Notes: a model not told the origin generated them from the letters alone. Shown: positions 43,412-54,786, numbered from the stretch's first letter. The stretch is DNA of 64,000 bases from Paenibacillus paridis (GCF_006345825.1 NZ_VCIX01000075.1:124001-188000), one strand, 5' to 3'. Program-made: numbers and translations.

Positions 43412-45007
43412 TTATGCTTTTCTAGAATCAAATATCTTAATGATTTCATCAACAGCAAAGTGGGTGGACAGCGGCGAGAATGAAAAGTTATACCACTCTT
43501 CGTTGCCCACCTGATAAATCCGGCTTTCCCTGCCCCTAAGCAACGACTCCCCATTCGATATTCCCCGTAGCTTCATATCATCTGCTTGTAAAATAATATG
43601 GTCGGCTTTGAGCTCGCAGAGTCGGTTAAACGGTAAGACGATGCCTTCTTGATTCAAAGCGGATACGCTTGGCGGCTTTAAGCCAAGCTCTGTATACAGA
43701 ATGCGCCCTCTAGATGATTTCTCGCCAAACACGACAGCTCCCTCAGAGGTCAGTCGCACATAGACAACCGTCTCACCCTTTACCGCAAAATATAAACATT
43801 CCCTTGCCTGGTCCAGCTTGTCCGCAAAACGCTCAATCACTCGATTCGCCTCTGATCGCTTACCCAATATTTCAGCCATATCTCTCAGCTCATCACGCCA
43901 ATCTTCTCGATTAGGCAAAAGCACCGTAGTTGCAATATCACTAAGCTCCTCGTAAATCGCTTGATCTTGCCACTCAGAAGCGACGATGAAATCAGGCTTT
44001 GATAATCTGACCTTATCCAGGCTTAATGTTTTATCGCAATGAAGCTTTTCCACTTCGCGGAAAGAAGCTTGCAAATAATAAGGAAATTCCTGATGGGGAG
44101 TAGGAGCTGCAATCGGTGTAACCCCGAGCACATGCATCAATTCCGGATACGTAACCCGTGTTCCAAAATGTCTCCGCTGCTGCAAATAATAACGTGGAGA
44201 CAAGCCTACCTTCTGCTTAAAGCGCCTGCTGAAATAATGCTCGTCCTCAAAGCCAACTCGACGAGCAATTGTATGAAAGCTATCTTCCGATAGGTTAAGC
44301 AAATCCTTTGCTTTCCTTATTCGCAAGCCAATTAAATAATCGTGAGGGTTCTCGCCCGTCATTTCCTTAAAAAGAACCGTGTACCAGCGCCTGCTGACAT
44401 TTGCCAGCTTTGCTAGACCTTCGATAGAAATCGCTTCATCGAGATGACGCTCCATATACTGCAGCGTGCGTTTGACAGCGAGCCGCGGGTTTTTATTGTC
44501 TTTTTGGAACTGCTTCTGTTCAGTTAATGCAAAAATCAGTTTCTGAAAAAGAAAATGAGTTGCAATAGCCTCCTGCTCTTCTCCTATACTCACGGAGCGG
44601 TAAAGCGACTTAACCATGTCCTGAATCGAATCCGTAGCTTCCAGCACAGAGTTCCTACCTGCTAGTAAAATTGATTCATTGATTGTTAATTGTGCCTGAT
44701 GATAGTTGTTCTTCTCCGTTTGATAAACTTTATATGTGATAACATAGCAGCCTAGGGCTGACTGTCCGTCATTTGTAATCCATGCAAGCTCCTTTGGAGG
44801 AATGGAGAAAATCATATGCTGAGCCAAAAGCTGCTGCCCCCGCTCCCATTGAAGCACACCATTTCCTGTAACTACAATAAGAAGCATCGGCTCGACTCCT
44901 GCCGCAACCTTCATCTGCTCTCCTGCTGCAGAAACCAAGTACTGTATTCCCTGCATAACGTAAAAAAGATCGCGGAACGGAAGTTTGTTTGTATCTTGTC
45001 TGTTCAT
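43412..45007 (-). CDS. Btr-like AraC regulator fused to a siderophore-binding domain
   Basis: 531 residues. N-terminal AraC ligand-like region (1-170), two HTH motifs of the AraC domain (about 175-275; ISIEGLAKLANVSRRWYTVLF and the second helix ending GLSPRYYLQQRR), then a complete periplasmic-binding domain (about 280-525) that starts GTRVTYPELMHVLGVTPIAAPTP. This is the architecture of Btr, the bacillibactin-sensing activator of feuABC. The binding domain is a clear paralogue of the next gene's product, so regulator and receptor probably sense the same ferric siderophore. GGGAGGATGAGG precedes ATG 45007. Confidence 0.88.
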   Translation of the reverse strand: MNRQDTNKLPFRDLFYVMQGIQYLVSAAGEQMKVAAGVEPMLLIVVTGNGVLQWERGQQLLAQHMIFSIPPKELAWITNDGQSALGCYVITYKVYQTEKNNYHQAQLTINESILLAGRNSVLEATDSIQDMVKSLYRSVSIGEEQEAIATHFLFQKLIFALTEQKQFQKDNKNPRLAVKRTLQYMERHLDEAISIEGLAKLANVSRRWYTVLFKEMTGENPHDYLIGLRIRKAKDLLNLSEDSFHTIARRVGFEDEHYFSRRFKQKVGLSPRYYLQQRRHFGTRVTYPELMHVLGVTPIAAPTPHQEFPYYLQASFREVEKLHCDKTLSLDKVRLSKPDFIVASEWQDQAIYEELSDIATTVLLPNREDWRDELRDMAEILGKRSEANRVIERFADKLDQARECLYFAVKGETVVYVRLTSEGAVVFGEKSSRGRILYTELGLKPPSVSALNQEGIVLPFNRLCELKADHIILQADDMKLRGISNGESLLRGRESRIYQVGNEEWYNFSFSPLSTHFAVDEIIKIFDSRKA

Positions 45008-45093
45008 AGGTAATCCTCATCCTCCCACCATCATTATACATGCTCTGTTTGCCTTATGCTCTTGCCAAATCCGAGTTACAGCGTATATGTATT

Positions 45094-45134
45094 AAAAAAA
45101 CCTCCCAAACCACTTTCAGAGCGGTTTAGGAGGC
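45094..45134 (-). terminator. Terminator of the amylopullulanase gene
   Basis: A 13-bp stem (45101-45113 with 45122-45134) is followed on the minus strand by seven T. Confidence 0.85.
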
Positions 45135-45214
45135 TTATCCTTGAGGGATTCAAGTCAACGTCTACAAGACTCAAGACTGCTAATTTTTTTAATCTGAATC
45201 CGTTGTGTTTTCGT

Positions 45215-48200
45215 CTACTTACTTAGCAGGTTATAAATAACCTGGGCACTCTCGGCGCGCGTCAGCTTGCCCTTCGGCATAAAGGAACCTCCGTCTATGC
45301 CCTGCACCAGCTCAAGCTCGGAAGCGCGAGCAATCGAGTCAATTGCCCAATGGCTAATTTGGCTGCTATCCATATAACCAGCATCATTAGCAGCAGTAAC
45401 ATTCTCCTTACCTTTGCTTACCTCATAAGCGCGCATAACCATAACGACCATCTCTTCGCGGCTAATCGTGTCGTTTGGCGCAAAACTGCTGCCGCTGCGC
45501 CCTTTCACAAGGCCCAGCTTACTTGCCGTAGCTACGTATGAGGAATACCAGTGATCAGCAGCGACATCGGAGAAGTTCGCTTTGCCCTCTGCTTTAGCAC
45601 CCAACGCACGAACCAGCATTGCCGCAAATTCGGCACGCGTCACTTGCGTTTGCGGTGCAAATTGCGTGTCGTTGAGGCCAGTTACGATATGCTTCGCTGT
45701 CAGAAACTTAATTGCTGCAGAAGCCCAGTGGCTAGCTGGTACGTCAGCAAAGGATCGCTCATAGGCAAGCGCGGCATAGCTGCTAAAATGGTCTACCTCT
45801 ACGCTTATGCCATTTCCATTCAGCACGCCACCGTAATATTCCAGCTTTCCATCCTCGCCCATATAATAGATTCCCACTTTGTCTTTGTCTGCATTGGCAT
45901 GCAGCTTAAAGGTGAGCGTAATCGGCGAACCGAACTTCGTAACCTTTACCACTTTCCCATCTTTGGTCCAAAGGCTCAAATGGAAATCGTAAATCTCGGA
46001 GGCTGCATCTACCTTAATATAGTCCGTTCCCGAACGTTCCATCAGCTCTTTAACCTCAGCAGCCGTAAGCGGCTTGAATTCGAATAATATACGGGCAGCG
46101 TTTGCTTCGTCTCCAACTGCCAAAGCTTGAAGCTCAGCCAGCATTTCGTTAGAGAGTGTAATCGTCAGGCTGTTGGCTTCTAATATTAATGCATTGCCTT
46201 CAAGCAATGTCGCTGCTTGGAGCGGCAGTAGAACAGCCCGTTTACCGTCTGCCACCTGAACCGTTACATTGCCATCCTTACCGCTCTTCAGCGTGCTTTC
46301 CTCCACCACCTGAGCGTCCGTCGGCTGCGGCTTAGTTCCGGAGCCATTCGGCGTTGGCAGCGTGCCTGGGGTTGTTGTCGGCGATGTTGGCGACGGTGTC
46401 GCTTCCGGCGATGCCGTTGGCCCTGTTGTCGGCGAAGGCGTCGCTTCCGGTGATGCTGTTGGCCCTGCCGTTGGGGACAGCGTCACTTCCGGTGATGCCG
46501 TTGGCCCTGTTGTCGGCGAAGGCGTCGCTTCCGGCGATGCTGTTGGTCCTGTCGTTGGTGATGGCGTCGCTTCTGGTGATGCCGTTGGCTCTATTGTCGG
46601 CGAAGGCGTCGGCTCAACACCTGCGACCTCACTCAGAATAACCGTACCGCCTTCGTTTCTTCCCGGCACTTCGATGGTAAGCTCACCTGCTGCCGCGACC
46701 TTGTAAAGCTTGCCGCTATATTCATCCCTAGCTTCCGCTCCATCCGGGAACGGAACGGTCAGTGTCACCAGCTTGCTAGCCGTCGAAGTATTAATAATCG
46801 TAACTACATTATTGCCCTCATACTGTTTGTTGAAAGCCAGATAACCGAGCTCATCCGAGCCCGCCAGCCTCGTCCGGGCTCCCTTCGCATACACCTTCGA
46901 GAACTTCGCCCTAATGCTGAGCAGCTTCTGATAATGGTCATGCAGCGCTTGCTCGGCTTCGAGCTGATCCCACGGCATATCTGCACGGTTTTCGCTAAAT
47001 AGTCCCGCACTCATATCGCGTGCATTCGCACCGGATCGTCCCAGCTCTTCCCCGTAATAGATGACCGGCTGGCCTTTCGCCGTTATTTGCAGAGCCGCTG
47101 CAATTTTTAACTTCCCTTTGTCCCCATCCACAAAGTGGGAGAGGAAACCATCCTCGTCATGGCTGCTCAAAAATTGACCCATCGTTGCTCCGTTATCCAG
47201 CTTCGCCTCGCGTTCAGCCAAATATGCATCAACCGCATCAATAGCGCCGTTAACGAAATCTCGCGCTCTGTCATTAAAGCTGAAATCGAGCAAGCTATCC
47301 ATTTGACCGCTGCGAAGCATGCCTCCGTCACCGTCGATCGTAGCTCCATAGTACTCGCCAATTAGCTTAAAGCCCGGATCGATCGTGGTCAGCGCGTTCT
47401 TGAACGCCTTCCATGTCGTGCTCTCCACATGCTTCACCGTATCGACGCGGAAGAAATCGATCGTATCCCCTCGCTCCGTTCTGGCCCGCTCCAGCCAGCC
47501 TGCTTGCCATTCTATGATTTTCTCGCGTACGGCCGGGTCTTCCGTCTTGAAATCCGGCAGATGGTCCAGCTCTCCTTCGATCGGATTGGTGCTGGCCTGA
47601 ACGCCATTCGTTCTCAGCATGCCATCGAAGCGCGCTTTATCCTCAGCCGTAATGCCTGGGCGATTCTCTTCGGGCTTCAAACCATAGCCCGTATGGTTCA
47701 GCACGACATCGACCATAATCTTAATGCCTTTGTCATGGGCTTTGTTGATCAGCTCCTTGAACGTATCCATATCCCCAAGGTGCTCGTCGAGCTTGGTGAA
47801 ATCTTTCGCCCAATATCCATGGTAGCCATATTGCTTGCTATTGAAATCAACGCCCTTATTGAAATCAATGTTGTCAACGATTGGCGTGATCCAAAGCGTA
47901 TTGATGCCAAGCTCCTCCAGGTAGTCCAGTTTGTCGATCATCCCTCTGAAATCGCCGCCATGGTAAGCTTCCAAATGGCTCTTATCCACATCCGCGTTAT
48001 TGGAGGAATCACCATCCGCAAACCGATCGGTCAGCGCAAAATAAATGCGGGCCTCATCCCAGTCAAAATCCAGCTTGCCCGCATACGTCCTCGCTTTTAC
48101 CGTTATCGAGCCTTTATGTGTATGCTTATTGCCGTACTCATCAACTAGCGTAATCGGGAGTTCCTTTACTCCTGCGGTTATAGAATCCTTCACGCCAATG

Positions 48201-51200
48201 GTTTGGGCCATCAGCCCAGTATCAAAGGCGACCTTGGCCGGCCCGCCCAAAGCCGTAAGGTCCATATACCCTTCCGCATAAGCAATCTCCTCCGAAGCAG
48301 CCGCTTCAATCGTCAACACAGAGCTCTCGTTATAGGAGATAGAAGCTGGGCTAGCGGCCGCGTTCATTGTGACCGATGGCTTCCGGTACGTTACCACCGA
48401 TTTGCCGTCCGTTGTGTTTTTCGGATCAGTCATTTCAACAGTTGCCGAATTCTTCTTCGTTACTAGGAAGGTATACTCGTATACGCCCCCTTCAATATCA
48501 TGAAGCGTATAAGCAAACCATTCCTTGGCAGCATCGTACACCATGTCGTACGTCATGTCGTTCACTTTAACCTTCATATCCGTAATATCGCCAAGCCGTC
48601 CCTCGCGGAACAAAACATCATCTCGGTAGAGGAAGGTGAGCGTCCCATCCTTCAGCACAGGACCATTGACCACGGGCAAAATATCAAGCTGGCTAACCAT
48701 GCTCGTAATATTCACCTTGGTAAACGCAGCCCCCGGAGCGATCGGAATGACCCGGTCATCCGGAATATCCTGCTTCGCCGTGTTCCAGTCCGTACCCTTG
48801 CGGAGCACGAAGCCGACACTCGTCGTATCCGGCGAAATTTCCAGCATCACGGTTGCGACGCCATTTTCAACCTTGTCAAAGTTGATTTGGTCGTTCTTGA
48901 CGCCCGTATTCCAAATCCAGAGATTCCAATCCGCGTAGTTTTTGTCCGGACGGATATAATTCAATTGAACATAGCGCTTCGTTGATTCCGTCGTTACGGA
49001 CACAGCCGCGCTTGCTGTTGCCCCTTGGAAAGTGACCGTTACCGTAGCAGCTCCAGCGCCGATAGCAGTTACTAAGCCGCTAGAAGATACAGCAATCACA
49101 TCAGGATAATCTGTAGAATAAGCCGCCAAACCTGTGACTTTGCGCTTGCTGCCGTCGCTGTATTTTGCAAAAACGGCCGTTTGATGCGTGCTTCCAACCT
49201 GCAGCGTATAGCTTGCGCTGTCCAGCTCAAGGCCGGTAAGCGTTGGGGCAGCTGCATCCAGCTTAATAATCACTGCACTTAGCGGCTCAAGCGTGATCGA
49301 GCTTGCGATCAGTTCGAATCCGGATGGAACAGTCACCGCTCCCAATCCCGCCTCATCATTGTCCACAAGCACCGTGCCTGCGGTTAAATCCTCCGACAAT
49401 GCGAGCGTTCTTGGTTTGCTATCCGCATTAACAAATACGTAGTAGTTGCCGGAGCCGTCGGTTGCTTTATTTTTGTAGCCGATGACCAGATCATTTGCTT
49501 TGATATCTGCGGAAGGAATCAGCGTCACGTTGGAATCGACCAAATCCTTATCACCCAGTCGAAAGGCGTCCGTATGCTTCCGAAGCGCGATCAGCCCCGC
49601 CGTATATTCTTTGGTGATGTGGTTGACCGGATATTGCACCTCGTTTGCCGCCTTCTGCCAGTCAAACTTGTTGATCGCATCCGAAGAATCATAGGAATCG
49701 TGGATAAAATATCCGAACGGATTCCCGTCTTCATCCGCCAGCTCATGATACTTCTGCTCTGGCACTCCTGCGCCTAGCCACTGCTTCGTTCTGCCATATT
49801 CCTGCCCGGCATGAAGGAAAGCCGTGCCCTGCGAAGTAAGGATGAGCAAGTTGCCCAGCCGTACACGCTTATGGATTTCCAAATCATTCGCCGCGATCGA
49901 CGGGTCCTTCTTAATAGATTGAGCGATTACATCGTATAAAGGCAAATTATCATGAGCCTCAATATACTGGACCATATCGCCCGGATCGTCCGCAGGCGTA
50001 TTGCCAGGCTGTGCCTTGATGTTATCCAGAATCGTAGCGATGCTCCTTGCCCCGCCTGTAATAAACCTTGGCTCGCCTTCCGAGCCGTAGCCTGACTTCA
50101 ATTCATTGCGGATTTCGTCGGAGAACACACCCACGTTATCCGTTTTGTCCATCCAAGCTTGATCGGCTCCTTTACCCTCCAAGGATTGATCGGACGCTGC
50201 TCCTCCGAACGTTTTCCAGCCTTCGCCGATAAACAGCGCGTTCGGATTAACGCTCGCTGCCGCATCATAAGCGTTTTGAACGGAATCGTAAGTGGCATCG
50301 CCCATCATATCCCAGCGCATTCCGTCGATCTTGTATTCCTCGAACCAATATTTAACGGAATCCACCATCAGCTTCTCCGCCATTTTGTGCGAGGTCGCGA
50401 GGTTGTTGCCGAAGCCGCCAATATTATTGCCGTTGGCATCCTGGAACGCATAATAATTCGGTACGATATCGTTCAGAAAGCTCGCTTTGGCCATATGGGT
50501 GTACACCACGTCGAGGACGACGCCCATGCCCGCATCGTGGATAGCAGCGACCAAATCCTTCAGTTCCTTGACTCTAAGCTCTGGGTCTGCCGCATTTTCC
50601 GAATAGGCGCCATCCGGTGAGAAATAGCTGTGCGGATCATACCCCCAGTTGTATTCATTATCCAGCGCGGAATATTCCGTTTCCCTCACGTCCATAGCCG
50701 CTTCATCGCCATAGTACCAAGCCATGACCGGAAGCAGCTGAACATGCGTCACACCAAGTGATTTAATATAATCGAGCTTATCCTTGAAGGCGCTGTAGGA
50801 GCCCCATCTCGCATTCAAATCGCTAGCGATCGAAGGATCAGAGGTGAAATCCCGAATATGCGCCTCCCATATGATTGCATCCTCTCTTTTCTCATAGCCG
50901 TCAATCTGGGCAAAATCAAAATCCGCCGCAGGATCGGTTTGGCTCAGATCCACAATTGCCGCTTTCCCGACCGTATCCCCGTCCGCTCCAGCCTCGCCCT
51001 TCGTATTCACCCTAAATACGGCCATTGACTTGGCATAAGGATCGAGCACCTGCTTGGTGATGCCATCATTGGTAACCTCATATTGATAAAAATAACCTTT
51101 CACATCGGTAACGCCAGACGCGCTCAGGTCTTCAGGCGTTAGTGCCGCGGACCATACGCCTTGGTTGCCCTTGGCTAGCGGCTTGCTGCCAACAAGCTGG

Positions 51201-53002
51201 GTAGCGTCGTTTTTATCATAAACCTTGACTACTACAGAGCTTGCCGTTGGCGCCCAGAGCTTCAAAGCAGCCTGACCATCTTCGTAGGTCGCTCCAAGAT
51301 CGTCGCCCTCGTAGGCATAGACTTCGTCCAGCATTCTCCAGCCGGTAACGGCGGAGACGGTTTTGCCCTGGTAAGTCACCTGCAAAGGGGCTTGCTCCAG
51401 CTGAATGTCTACCTCTGCCAGAGCTGTTTTCTTATCCGCATTCAGCACCACTTGCTGGACCGCAACGGGCGCGCCGTTCTTGTCCGTGATGGAGATTGCG
51501 GACTTCAATTCATCCGCAGCAAGCCCGTCCGTCATCGTAAACGAAAGGAGCAGCTTGCTTTCCGATAAAATCTCCGCGGAAACGAGTCCTGTCGGCATCT
51601 CCCAATAAGGTGACACATAAACCGTATTGTCCCCTTCTCTGATCCACAGCTGGTCATAGCGGTCCAGAAGGCTGAAGGTACGGTCGCCGCCGTCCTTGTC
51701 GCCAGAAGTCCGGTTAACGACTAGAAAGCTTATTTTCTGCGCATTCGGCTGCAGCTCAATATCGGTATAACCGCCGTAGCGGTCTACGTTGCCTGCTTGG
51801 AATGCCGCCGCCCCGGCCGGCCAGCCCTCCGATGGAGCCGCTACCTGATCCCATAGCCATAAGCCGTAAGCGCTTTGGTTCTGATCGGCACGAACATAAT
51901 GAATACGAACCGTATTCTCGGGAAGCTCAACCGGCTCATATTCATAAACTTTATCCGAGCCTTGCTTGGTCCAAACTTCATTCTTTTCCGGCGAATCCAG
52001 CGCAATCGCTTTGTCTCCCCCATCCTTGGAGCCATCCGTACGATTAACGATTAGAAAACCGATTTTCGTGGCCCCTGCCGCTAGTGGGATATCTACATAG
52101 GTGCCATAGGCATCTGCCTTTCCGGCTAAGAACACGGTTGCTCCGCTTGGCCAGTTGGCGGATGGGGAAGCCACATGATCCCAAAGCCAAAGGCCGTACT
52201 GCTCATATAAGCCATCGGCCCTGCTGTAATGCACGCGGAGATGGTTCGCAGGGATCGGATCGGCATTAGGATCGACGGGTACGGTGAACGTCGCCTTCAC
52301 TTCATGATTGCCCGCATGGTATTGGAACGTAACGGGAAGCTCCTCAGGCAGCGCCAAAACTAGATTTTGCGCAGGATATGACTCATCCCAATTAGAGCCA
52401 AGCGCCAGCTTATATTCATAGGTGCCTTGAGGCACTTTTTTCGTAATCGTGTATACGTTGTCAAAATCTTGATCGTCAAGAATCGAGAGCGCCGCCTCCG
52501 GCTGCCAGTTGCCTGGATCGCCGATTGCGGTTTGCAGGCTGCCTACTATGCGCGGGAGCTTATCTGCAGCGATTGGAGTGTAATACGTGGAGTCGGCAAT
52601 TTTATGCGTGATGTGGTTGTAATAAAAGGTAATTTCCGTCTCTTCCGTTAATACCAGCTTAATGTTGCCGCCGCTATCTTCGCCACTTGGGTTTGTGTAG
52701 CTGGCAAAACCGTAGCTTTCCGTCCACGCTCCGTCGATAGCGACTTTATATTCATAAGTGCCAGCGGGCAAAGTGCCCGTTAAGCTATAATATCCATTGC
52801 CCAAGCTGTCCATTTCAGTCGCTTTGGCTGCCGGGTCCCAGTCTCCCGTATGGCCAAGCTCAGACTGCAAATCCCCTACGAGCACCGCCTGCGGCAGCGT
52901 TTCTGCACTCGCTTGAATTGGATAAATGCCGATCACTGACCAAAGCATGGCTGCAATCAGCAGCATCGACAACAGCCTCTTTTGTTTGAAAACCAAGCTC
53001 AT
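45215..53002 (-). CDS. Giant S-layer-anchored amylopullulanase, two GH13 domains
   Basis: 2595 residues. The signal peptide is about 1-33. Two X25-like starch-binding modules (about 36-135, 145-245) and two CBM41 modules (about 255-470; [10 protein letters not shown] ... YGLWLWD) follow. A pullulanase GH13 comes next with YNWGYDP, DVVYTH, nucleophile D898 (GMRWDMMGD), E927 (GEGW) and D1018 (IEAHDN). Then a Big_2-type module (about 1252-1340), a third CBM41 (about 1342-1440) and an accessory Ig-like module. The second GH13, an alpha-amylase type, has DVVLNHTG, D1854 (FFRVDTVKH), E1883 (IGEYYG) and D1949 (SSHDED). [18 protein letters not shown] repeat linker (about 2127-2221), a beta-rich domain and three SLH domains (about 2410-2595) finish it. 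It hydrolyses alpha-1,6 and alpha-1,4 bonds at the cell surface. All catalytic residues are intact. Confidence 0.94.
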   Translation of the reverse strand: MSLVFKQKRLLSMLLIAAMLWSVIGIYPIQASAETLPQAVLVGDLQSELGHTGDWDPAAKATEMDSLGNGYYSLTGTLPAGTYEYKVAIDGAWTESYGFASYTNPSGEDSGGNIKLVLTEETEITFYYNHITHKIADSTYYTPIAADKLPRIVGSLQTAIGDPGNWQPEAALSILDDQDFDNVYTITKKVPQGTYEYKLALGSNWDESYPAQNLVLALPEELPVTFQYHAGNHEVKATFTVPVDPNADPIPANHLRVHYSRADGLYEQYGLWLWDHVASPSANWPSGATVFLAGKADAYGTYVDIPLAAGATKIGFLIVNRTDGSKDGGDKAIALDSPEKNEVWTKQGSDKVYEYEPVELPENTVRIHYVRADQNQSAYGLWLWDQVAAPSEGWPAGAAAFQAGNVDRYGGYTDIELQPNAQKISFLVVNRTSGDKDGGDRTFSLLDRYDQLWIREGDNTVYVSPYWEMPTGLVSAEILSESKLLLSFTMTDGLAADELKSAISITDKNGAPVAVQQVVLNADKKTALAEVDIQLEQAPLQVTYQGKTVSAVTGWRMLDEVYAYEGDDLGATYEDGQAALKLWAPTASSVVVKVYDKNDATQLVGSKPLAKGNQGVWSAALTPEDLSASGVTDVKGYFYQYEVTNDGITKQVLDPYAKSMAVFRVNTKGEAGADGDTVGKAAIVDLSQTDPAADFDFAQIDGYEKREDAIIWEAHIRDFTSDPSIASDLNARWGSYSAFKDKLDYIKSLGVTHVQLLPVMAWYYGDEAAMDVRETEYSALDNEYNWGYDPHSYFSPDGAYSENAADPELRVKELKDLVAAIHDAGMGVVLDVVYTHMAKASFLNDIVPNYYAFQDANGNNIGGFGNNLATSHKMAEKLMVDSVKYWFEEYKIDGMRWDMMGDATYDSVQNAYDAAASVNPNALFIGEGWKTFGGAASDQSLEGKGADQAWMDKTDNVGVFSDEIRNELKSGYGSEGEPRFITGGARSIATILDNIKAQPGNTPADDPGDMVQYIEAHDNLPLYDVIAQSIKKDPSIAANDLEIHKRVRLGNLLILTSQGTAFLHAGQEYGRTKQWLGAGVPEQKYHELADEDGNPFGYFIHDSYDSSDAINKFDWQKAANEVQYPVNHITKEYTAGLIALRKHTDAFRLGDKDLVDSNVTLIPSADIKANDLVIGYKNKATDGSGNYYVFVNADSKPRTLALSEDLTAGTVLVDNDEAGLGAVTVPSGFELIASSITLEPLSAVIIKLDAAAPTLTGLELDSASYTLQVGSTHQTAVFAKYSDGSKRKVTGLAAYSTDYPDVIAVSSSGLVTAIGAGAATVTVTFQGATASAAVSVTTESTKRYVQLNYIRPDKNYADWNLWIWNTGVKNDQINFDKVENGVATVMLEISPDTTSVGFVLRKGTDWNTAKQDIPDDRVIPIAPGAAFTKVNITSMVSQLDILPVVNGPVLKDGTLTFLYRDDVLFREGRLGDITDMKVKVNDMTYDMVYDAAKEWFAYTLHDIEGGVYEYTFLVTKKNSATVEMTDPKNTTDGKSVVTYRKPSVTMNAAASPASISYNESSVLTIEAAASEEIAYAEGYMDLTALGGPAKVAFDTGLMAQTIGVKDSITAGVKELPITLVDEYGNKHTHKGSITVKARTYAGKLDFDWDEARIYFALTDRFADGDSSNNADVDKSHLEAYHGGDFRGMIDKLDYLEELGINTLWITPIVDNIDFNKGVDFNSKQYGYHGYWAKDFTKLDEHLGDMDTFKELINKAHDKGIKIMVDVVLNHTGYGLKPEENRPGITAEDKARFDGMLRTNGVQASTNPIEGELDHLPDFKTEDPAVREKIIEWQAGWLERARTERGDTIDFFRVDTVKHVESTTWKAFKNALTTIDPGFKLIGEYYGATIDGDGGMLRSGQMDSLLDFSFNDRARDFVNGAIDAVDAYLAEREAKLDNGATMGQFLSSHDEDGFLSHFVDGDKGKLKIAAALQITAKGQPVIYYGEELGRSGANARDMSAGLFSENRADMPWDQLEAEQALHDHYQKLLSIRAKFSKVYAKGARTRLAGSDELGYLAFNKQYEGNNVVTIINTSTASKLVTLTVPFPDGAEARDEYSGKLYKVAAAGELTIEVPGRNEGGTVILSEVAGVEPTPSPTIEPTASPEATPSPTTGPTASPEATPSPTTGPTASPEVTLSPTAGPTASPEATPSPTTGPTASPEATPSPTSPTTTPGTLPTPNGSGTKPQPTDAQVVEESTLKSGKDGNVTVQVADGKRAVLLPLQAATLLEGNALILEANSLTITLSNEMLAELQALAVGDEANAARILFEFKPLTAAEVKELMERSGTDYIKVDAASEIYDFHLSLWTKDGKVVKVTKFGSPITLTFKLHANADKDKVGIYYMGEDGKLEYYGGVLNGNGISVEVDHFSSYAALAYERSFADVPASHWASAAIKFLTAKHIVTGLNDTQFAPQTQVTRAEFAAMLVRALGAKAEGKANFSDVAADHWYSSYVATASKLGLVKGRSGSSFAPNDTISREEMVVMVMRAYEVSKGKENVTAANDAGYMDSSQISHWAIDSIARASELELVQGIDGGSFMPKGKLTRAESAQVIYNLLSK

Positions 53003-53120
53003 TCGAATGAACCCTCCCTCATTTTTCGAACCTTGTTTAACCCAGAAAAGCCATAAGCGCTCCGTTAACTCTCCGGCTGCGACACCTCCTGACCTTCATA
53101 AAAATGATCACTCACAATTG

Positions 53121-53134
53121 TGCAATCGTTTGCA
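53121..53134. promoter_or_regulatory. LacI-family/CcpA-like operator 1
   Basis: TGCAATCGTTTGCA is a near-perfect palindrome (TGCAA-YCGNT-TTGCA type) with the central CG of LacI/GalR-family sites. It matches the cre consensus TGWAANCGNTNWCA at 12 of 14 positions when read on the minus strand. It lies ~120 bp upstream of the amylopullulanase start. Confidence 0.55.
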
Positions 53135-53205
53135 TAAAACATAAAATAAATACAAACTTCTCTCTACCGTTCCTTCCTTAATCTCAATTTACGGAAAGAA
53201 ACCAA

Positions 53206-53219
53206 TGAAAGCGTTTGCC
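53206..53219. promoter_or_regulatory. LacI-family/CcpA-like operator 2
   Basis: TGAAAGCGTTTGCC matches the cre consensus at 12 of 14 positions. It shares CGTTTGC with operator 1, in the same orientation. Confidence 0.55.
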
Positions 53220-53314
53220 TAAGCTCATATTAATCCTCTAAATAAAGCGTTGTCAATTGTTTTTCTCTAAAAAAGACCTATCTATACATCCTTATTCATC
53301 TAAAATCAATAAAA

Positions 53315-53358
53315 TGATAACGTTTGCGCATATAGCTGTACTCTAGAATCGTTTGTCA
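53315..53358. promoter_or_regulatory. LacI-family-like operators 3 and 4
   Basis: TGATAACGTTTGCG (53315) and GAATCGTTTGTCA (53346) repeat the CGTTTG core in the same orientation; the first matches cre at 12 of 14 on the minus strand. The interval 53003-53406 contains no gene, only these sites and AT-rich DNA. Confidence 0.4.
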
Positions 53359-53406
53359 TTTTTATCAACTAACGAAACTCGTACTCACTAAAAACCTATC
53401 AAAAAT

Positions 53407-53613
53407 GTGAATACAGGCGGAAAAGAAAATTGTATGATGCCTGAGGAAGTTCGTAAAAAGCGTATAGAACATCAGTTGGAACTGCTCTCTATGTCCAGTA
53501 ACAGCAAACATATTACCGCTAACAAAAGCGGACATTTCCCTCAATTCTCAGAACCAAAACTCGTTATCGATGCGATCAAAAATTGTGTGAAAGAAATAAG
53601 CCAAATGAAGTAA
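53407..53613 (+). pseudogene. Remnant of an alpha/beta hydrolase (C-terminal part)
   Basis: The frame gives 68 residues. The last ~35 (SSNSKHITANKSGHFPQFSEPKLVIDAIKNCVKEI) look like the end of an alpha/beta hydrolase, with the catalytic His in SGHFP and the terminal helix. The nucleophile elbow and acid residue are absent. GTG 53407 has no convincing SD. Most likely a decayed gene fragment. Confidence 0.55.
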
Positions 53614-53661
53614 ATAAATACTTCTTCTACTATGCTCTATTAACCGTTCGCCTAATGTGAA

Positions 53662-53692
53662 AAAGAGCAGCTGCCTTAGCACACTGCTCCTT
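53662..53692 (-). terminator. Terminator of the two-TM hypothetical gene
   Basis: Minus strand: GGAGCAG and CTGCTC arms (53690-53684 with 53670-53665) are followed by TTTTTC. Confidence 0.6.
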
Positions 53693-53708
53693 TCAGGTTC
53701 CGCTATAA

Positions 53709-54134
53709 TTACTCATTAAAGATCCATTTTTCTTTATAAAATCTGACTTTCCCATCCATGCTTTCTTCCATGTTCGTTCCTACATCGACGGAACGATGCC
53801 ATGCTGTATAATATTTATTTCCAATTCGATATTGAATCTCATAAACGGAATTATCCTTTTCAACCTCAGAACTGAATGGAGTTTGCTTGTCTTTGATTTT
53901 ATTTACAGAAATAATCACGCCATTCCGTGAATGAATCATATCCTGAATACCGTGCTTTTTCATTTGTTTGAAAGAAATAAATATAATAGCAGAGAGTAGA
54001 AAGCAAACGGCTATGGTGCTAACAAATATTCTATTAGAGATTTTTTTATTACTTCTAAAGTTAACAGTTAATCCTAATCCAAATAGAAGACTAAAACAAA
54101 ATAGAAATATACAAATGGCTTGTATTTGATTCAT
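53709..54134 (-). CDS. Hypothetical two-TM protein, DUF3592-like
   Basis: 141 residues. TM helices about 5-25 and 37-57, then an extracytoplasmic domain with VYEIQYRIGNKYYTAWHR ... GKVRFYKEKW, which resembles DUF3592 proteins (short beta-barrel following TM helices). AGGTGA precedes ATG 54134. Function unknown. AT-rich compared with neighbours. Confidence 0.65.
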   Translation of the reverse strand: MNQIQAICIFLFCFSLLFGLGLTVNFRSNKKISNRIFVSTIAVCFLLSAIIFISFKQMKKHGIQDMIHSRNGVIISVNKIKDKQTPFSSEVEKDNSVYEIQYRIGNKYYTAWHRSVDVGTNMEESMDGKVRFYKEKWIFNE

Positions 54135-54337
54135 CGTTTCACCTGTATGTTTTTATTCGTAAAGCTCAATATGAAAAATCACATTATACAACAGTATTAT
54201 ACAAAATAAGAATGATGAATCTAAACCACCATTACCTCCTCAAAACCTAGCGCCCCTGTCTTTATTCAACAGTTCTTTTCCATTAGCGTAATAATCTAAT
54301 AAGAAATTCATTCCACTGGAGATCGAATGCCTCGCTA

Positions 54338-54472
54338 ATGAACTCTGTAACGCTTGAGCTTGCGGCAGGTCAGGATGGCGTCTCCGTATACGAAATGTCG
54401 ATTCATGAGAACAAGCTCTGCATTAAAGAAATACACTCTGAATGTTCAAAATTTTTCTTAATTAATCACTGA
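54338..54472 (+). pseudogene. Duplicated fragment of the gene at 55453
   Basis: Bases 54342-54431 repeat 55919-56008 with about four mismatches. They form a 44-codon in-frame ORF (start MNSVTLELAAGQDGVSVYE) that then diverges. There is no SD. It is a truncated tandem-type duplication in direct orientation, 1.58 kb from its source. Confidence 0.8.
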
Positions 54473-54698
54473 AGTCTTTGAATAGAAACTCCAACTCTCC
54501 AGCATCATAAATATCTCCATCGTTGATGAATTTTTCAATCTCTACCGTACCATCTGCAAAATACTCTATTTCCCACCGTTGTCCAGGAACAGCTACTTCA
54601 ACCATGACAGCATCATTTCTAACTTTGTTCAGTTTATAAAATATATGATTATCCTCTAATTTATTAAGGAAAGTAATTAACTCGCTTATACCAGACAC
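54462..54698 (-). CDS. Small acidic protein, immunity-like
   Basis: 78 residues, acidic, no TM. Core VRNDAVMVEVAVPGQRWEIEYFADGTVEIEKFINDGDIYD and a C-terminal LEFLFKDFSD. I recall similar small proteins occurring as multiple copies near polymorphic-toxin loci in Bacillus and Paenibacillus, so an orphan immunity role is possible but unproven. The frame starts with GTG 54698, with GGGG 10 bases upstream; ATGATG immediately before is out of frame. It overlaps the duplicated fragment convergently. Confidence 0.6.
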   Translation of the reverse strand: MSGISELITFLNKLEDNHIFYKLNKVRNDAVMVEVAVPGQRWEIEYFADGTVEIEKFINDGDIYDAGELEFLFKDFSD

Positions 54699-54786
54699 AT
54701 CATCGCCCCACGGTATGTAAGTTGAGAATTATATTAAAGTTGCCCGTTATTATTCCGTGTTAGGATAAACAGAAAAATACATAAAT

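Noticed and set aside
45551..46087. 178-codon plus ORF inside the amylopullulanase gene
   Set aside because: Antisense shadow of a well-supported coding region; no SD or domain.
46354..46706. Plus-strand Val/Gly/Asp and Leu/Ala repeat ORFs
   Set aside because: Mirror images of the Thr-Pro-Ser repeat linker on the minus strand.
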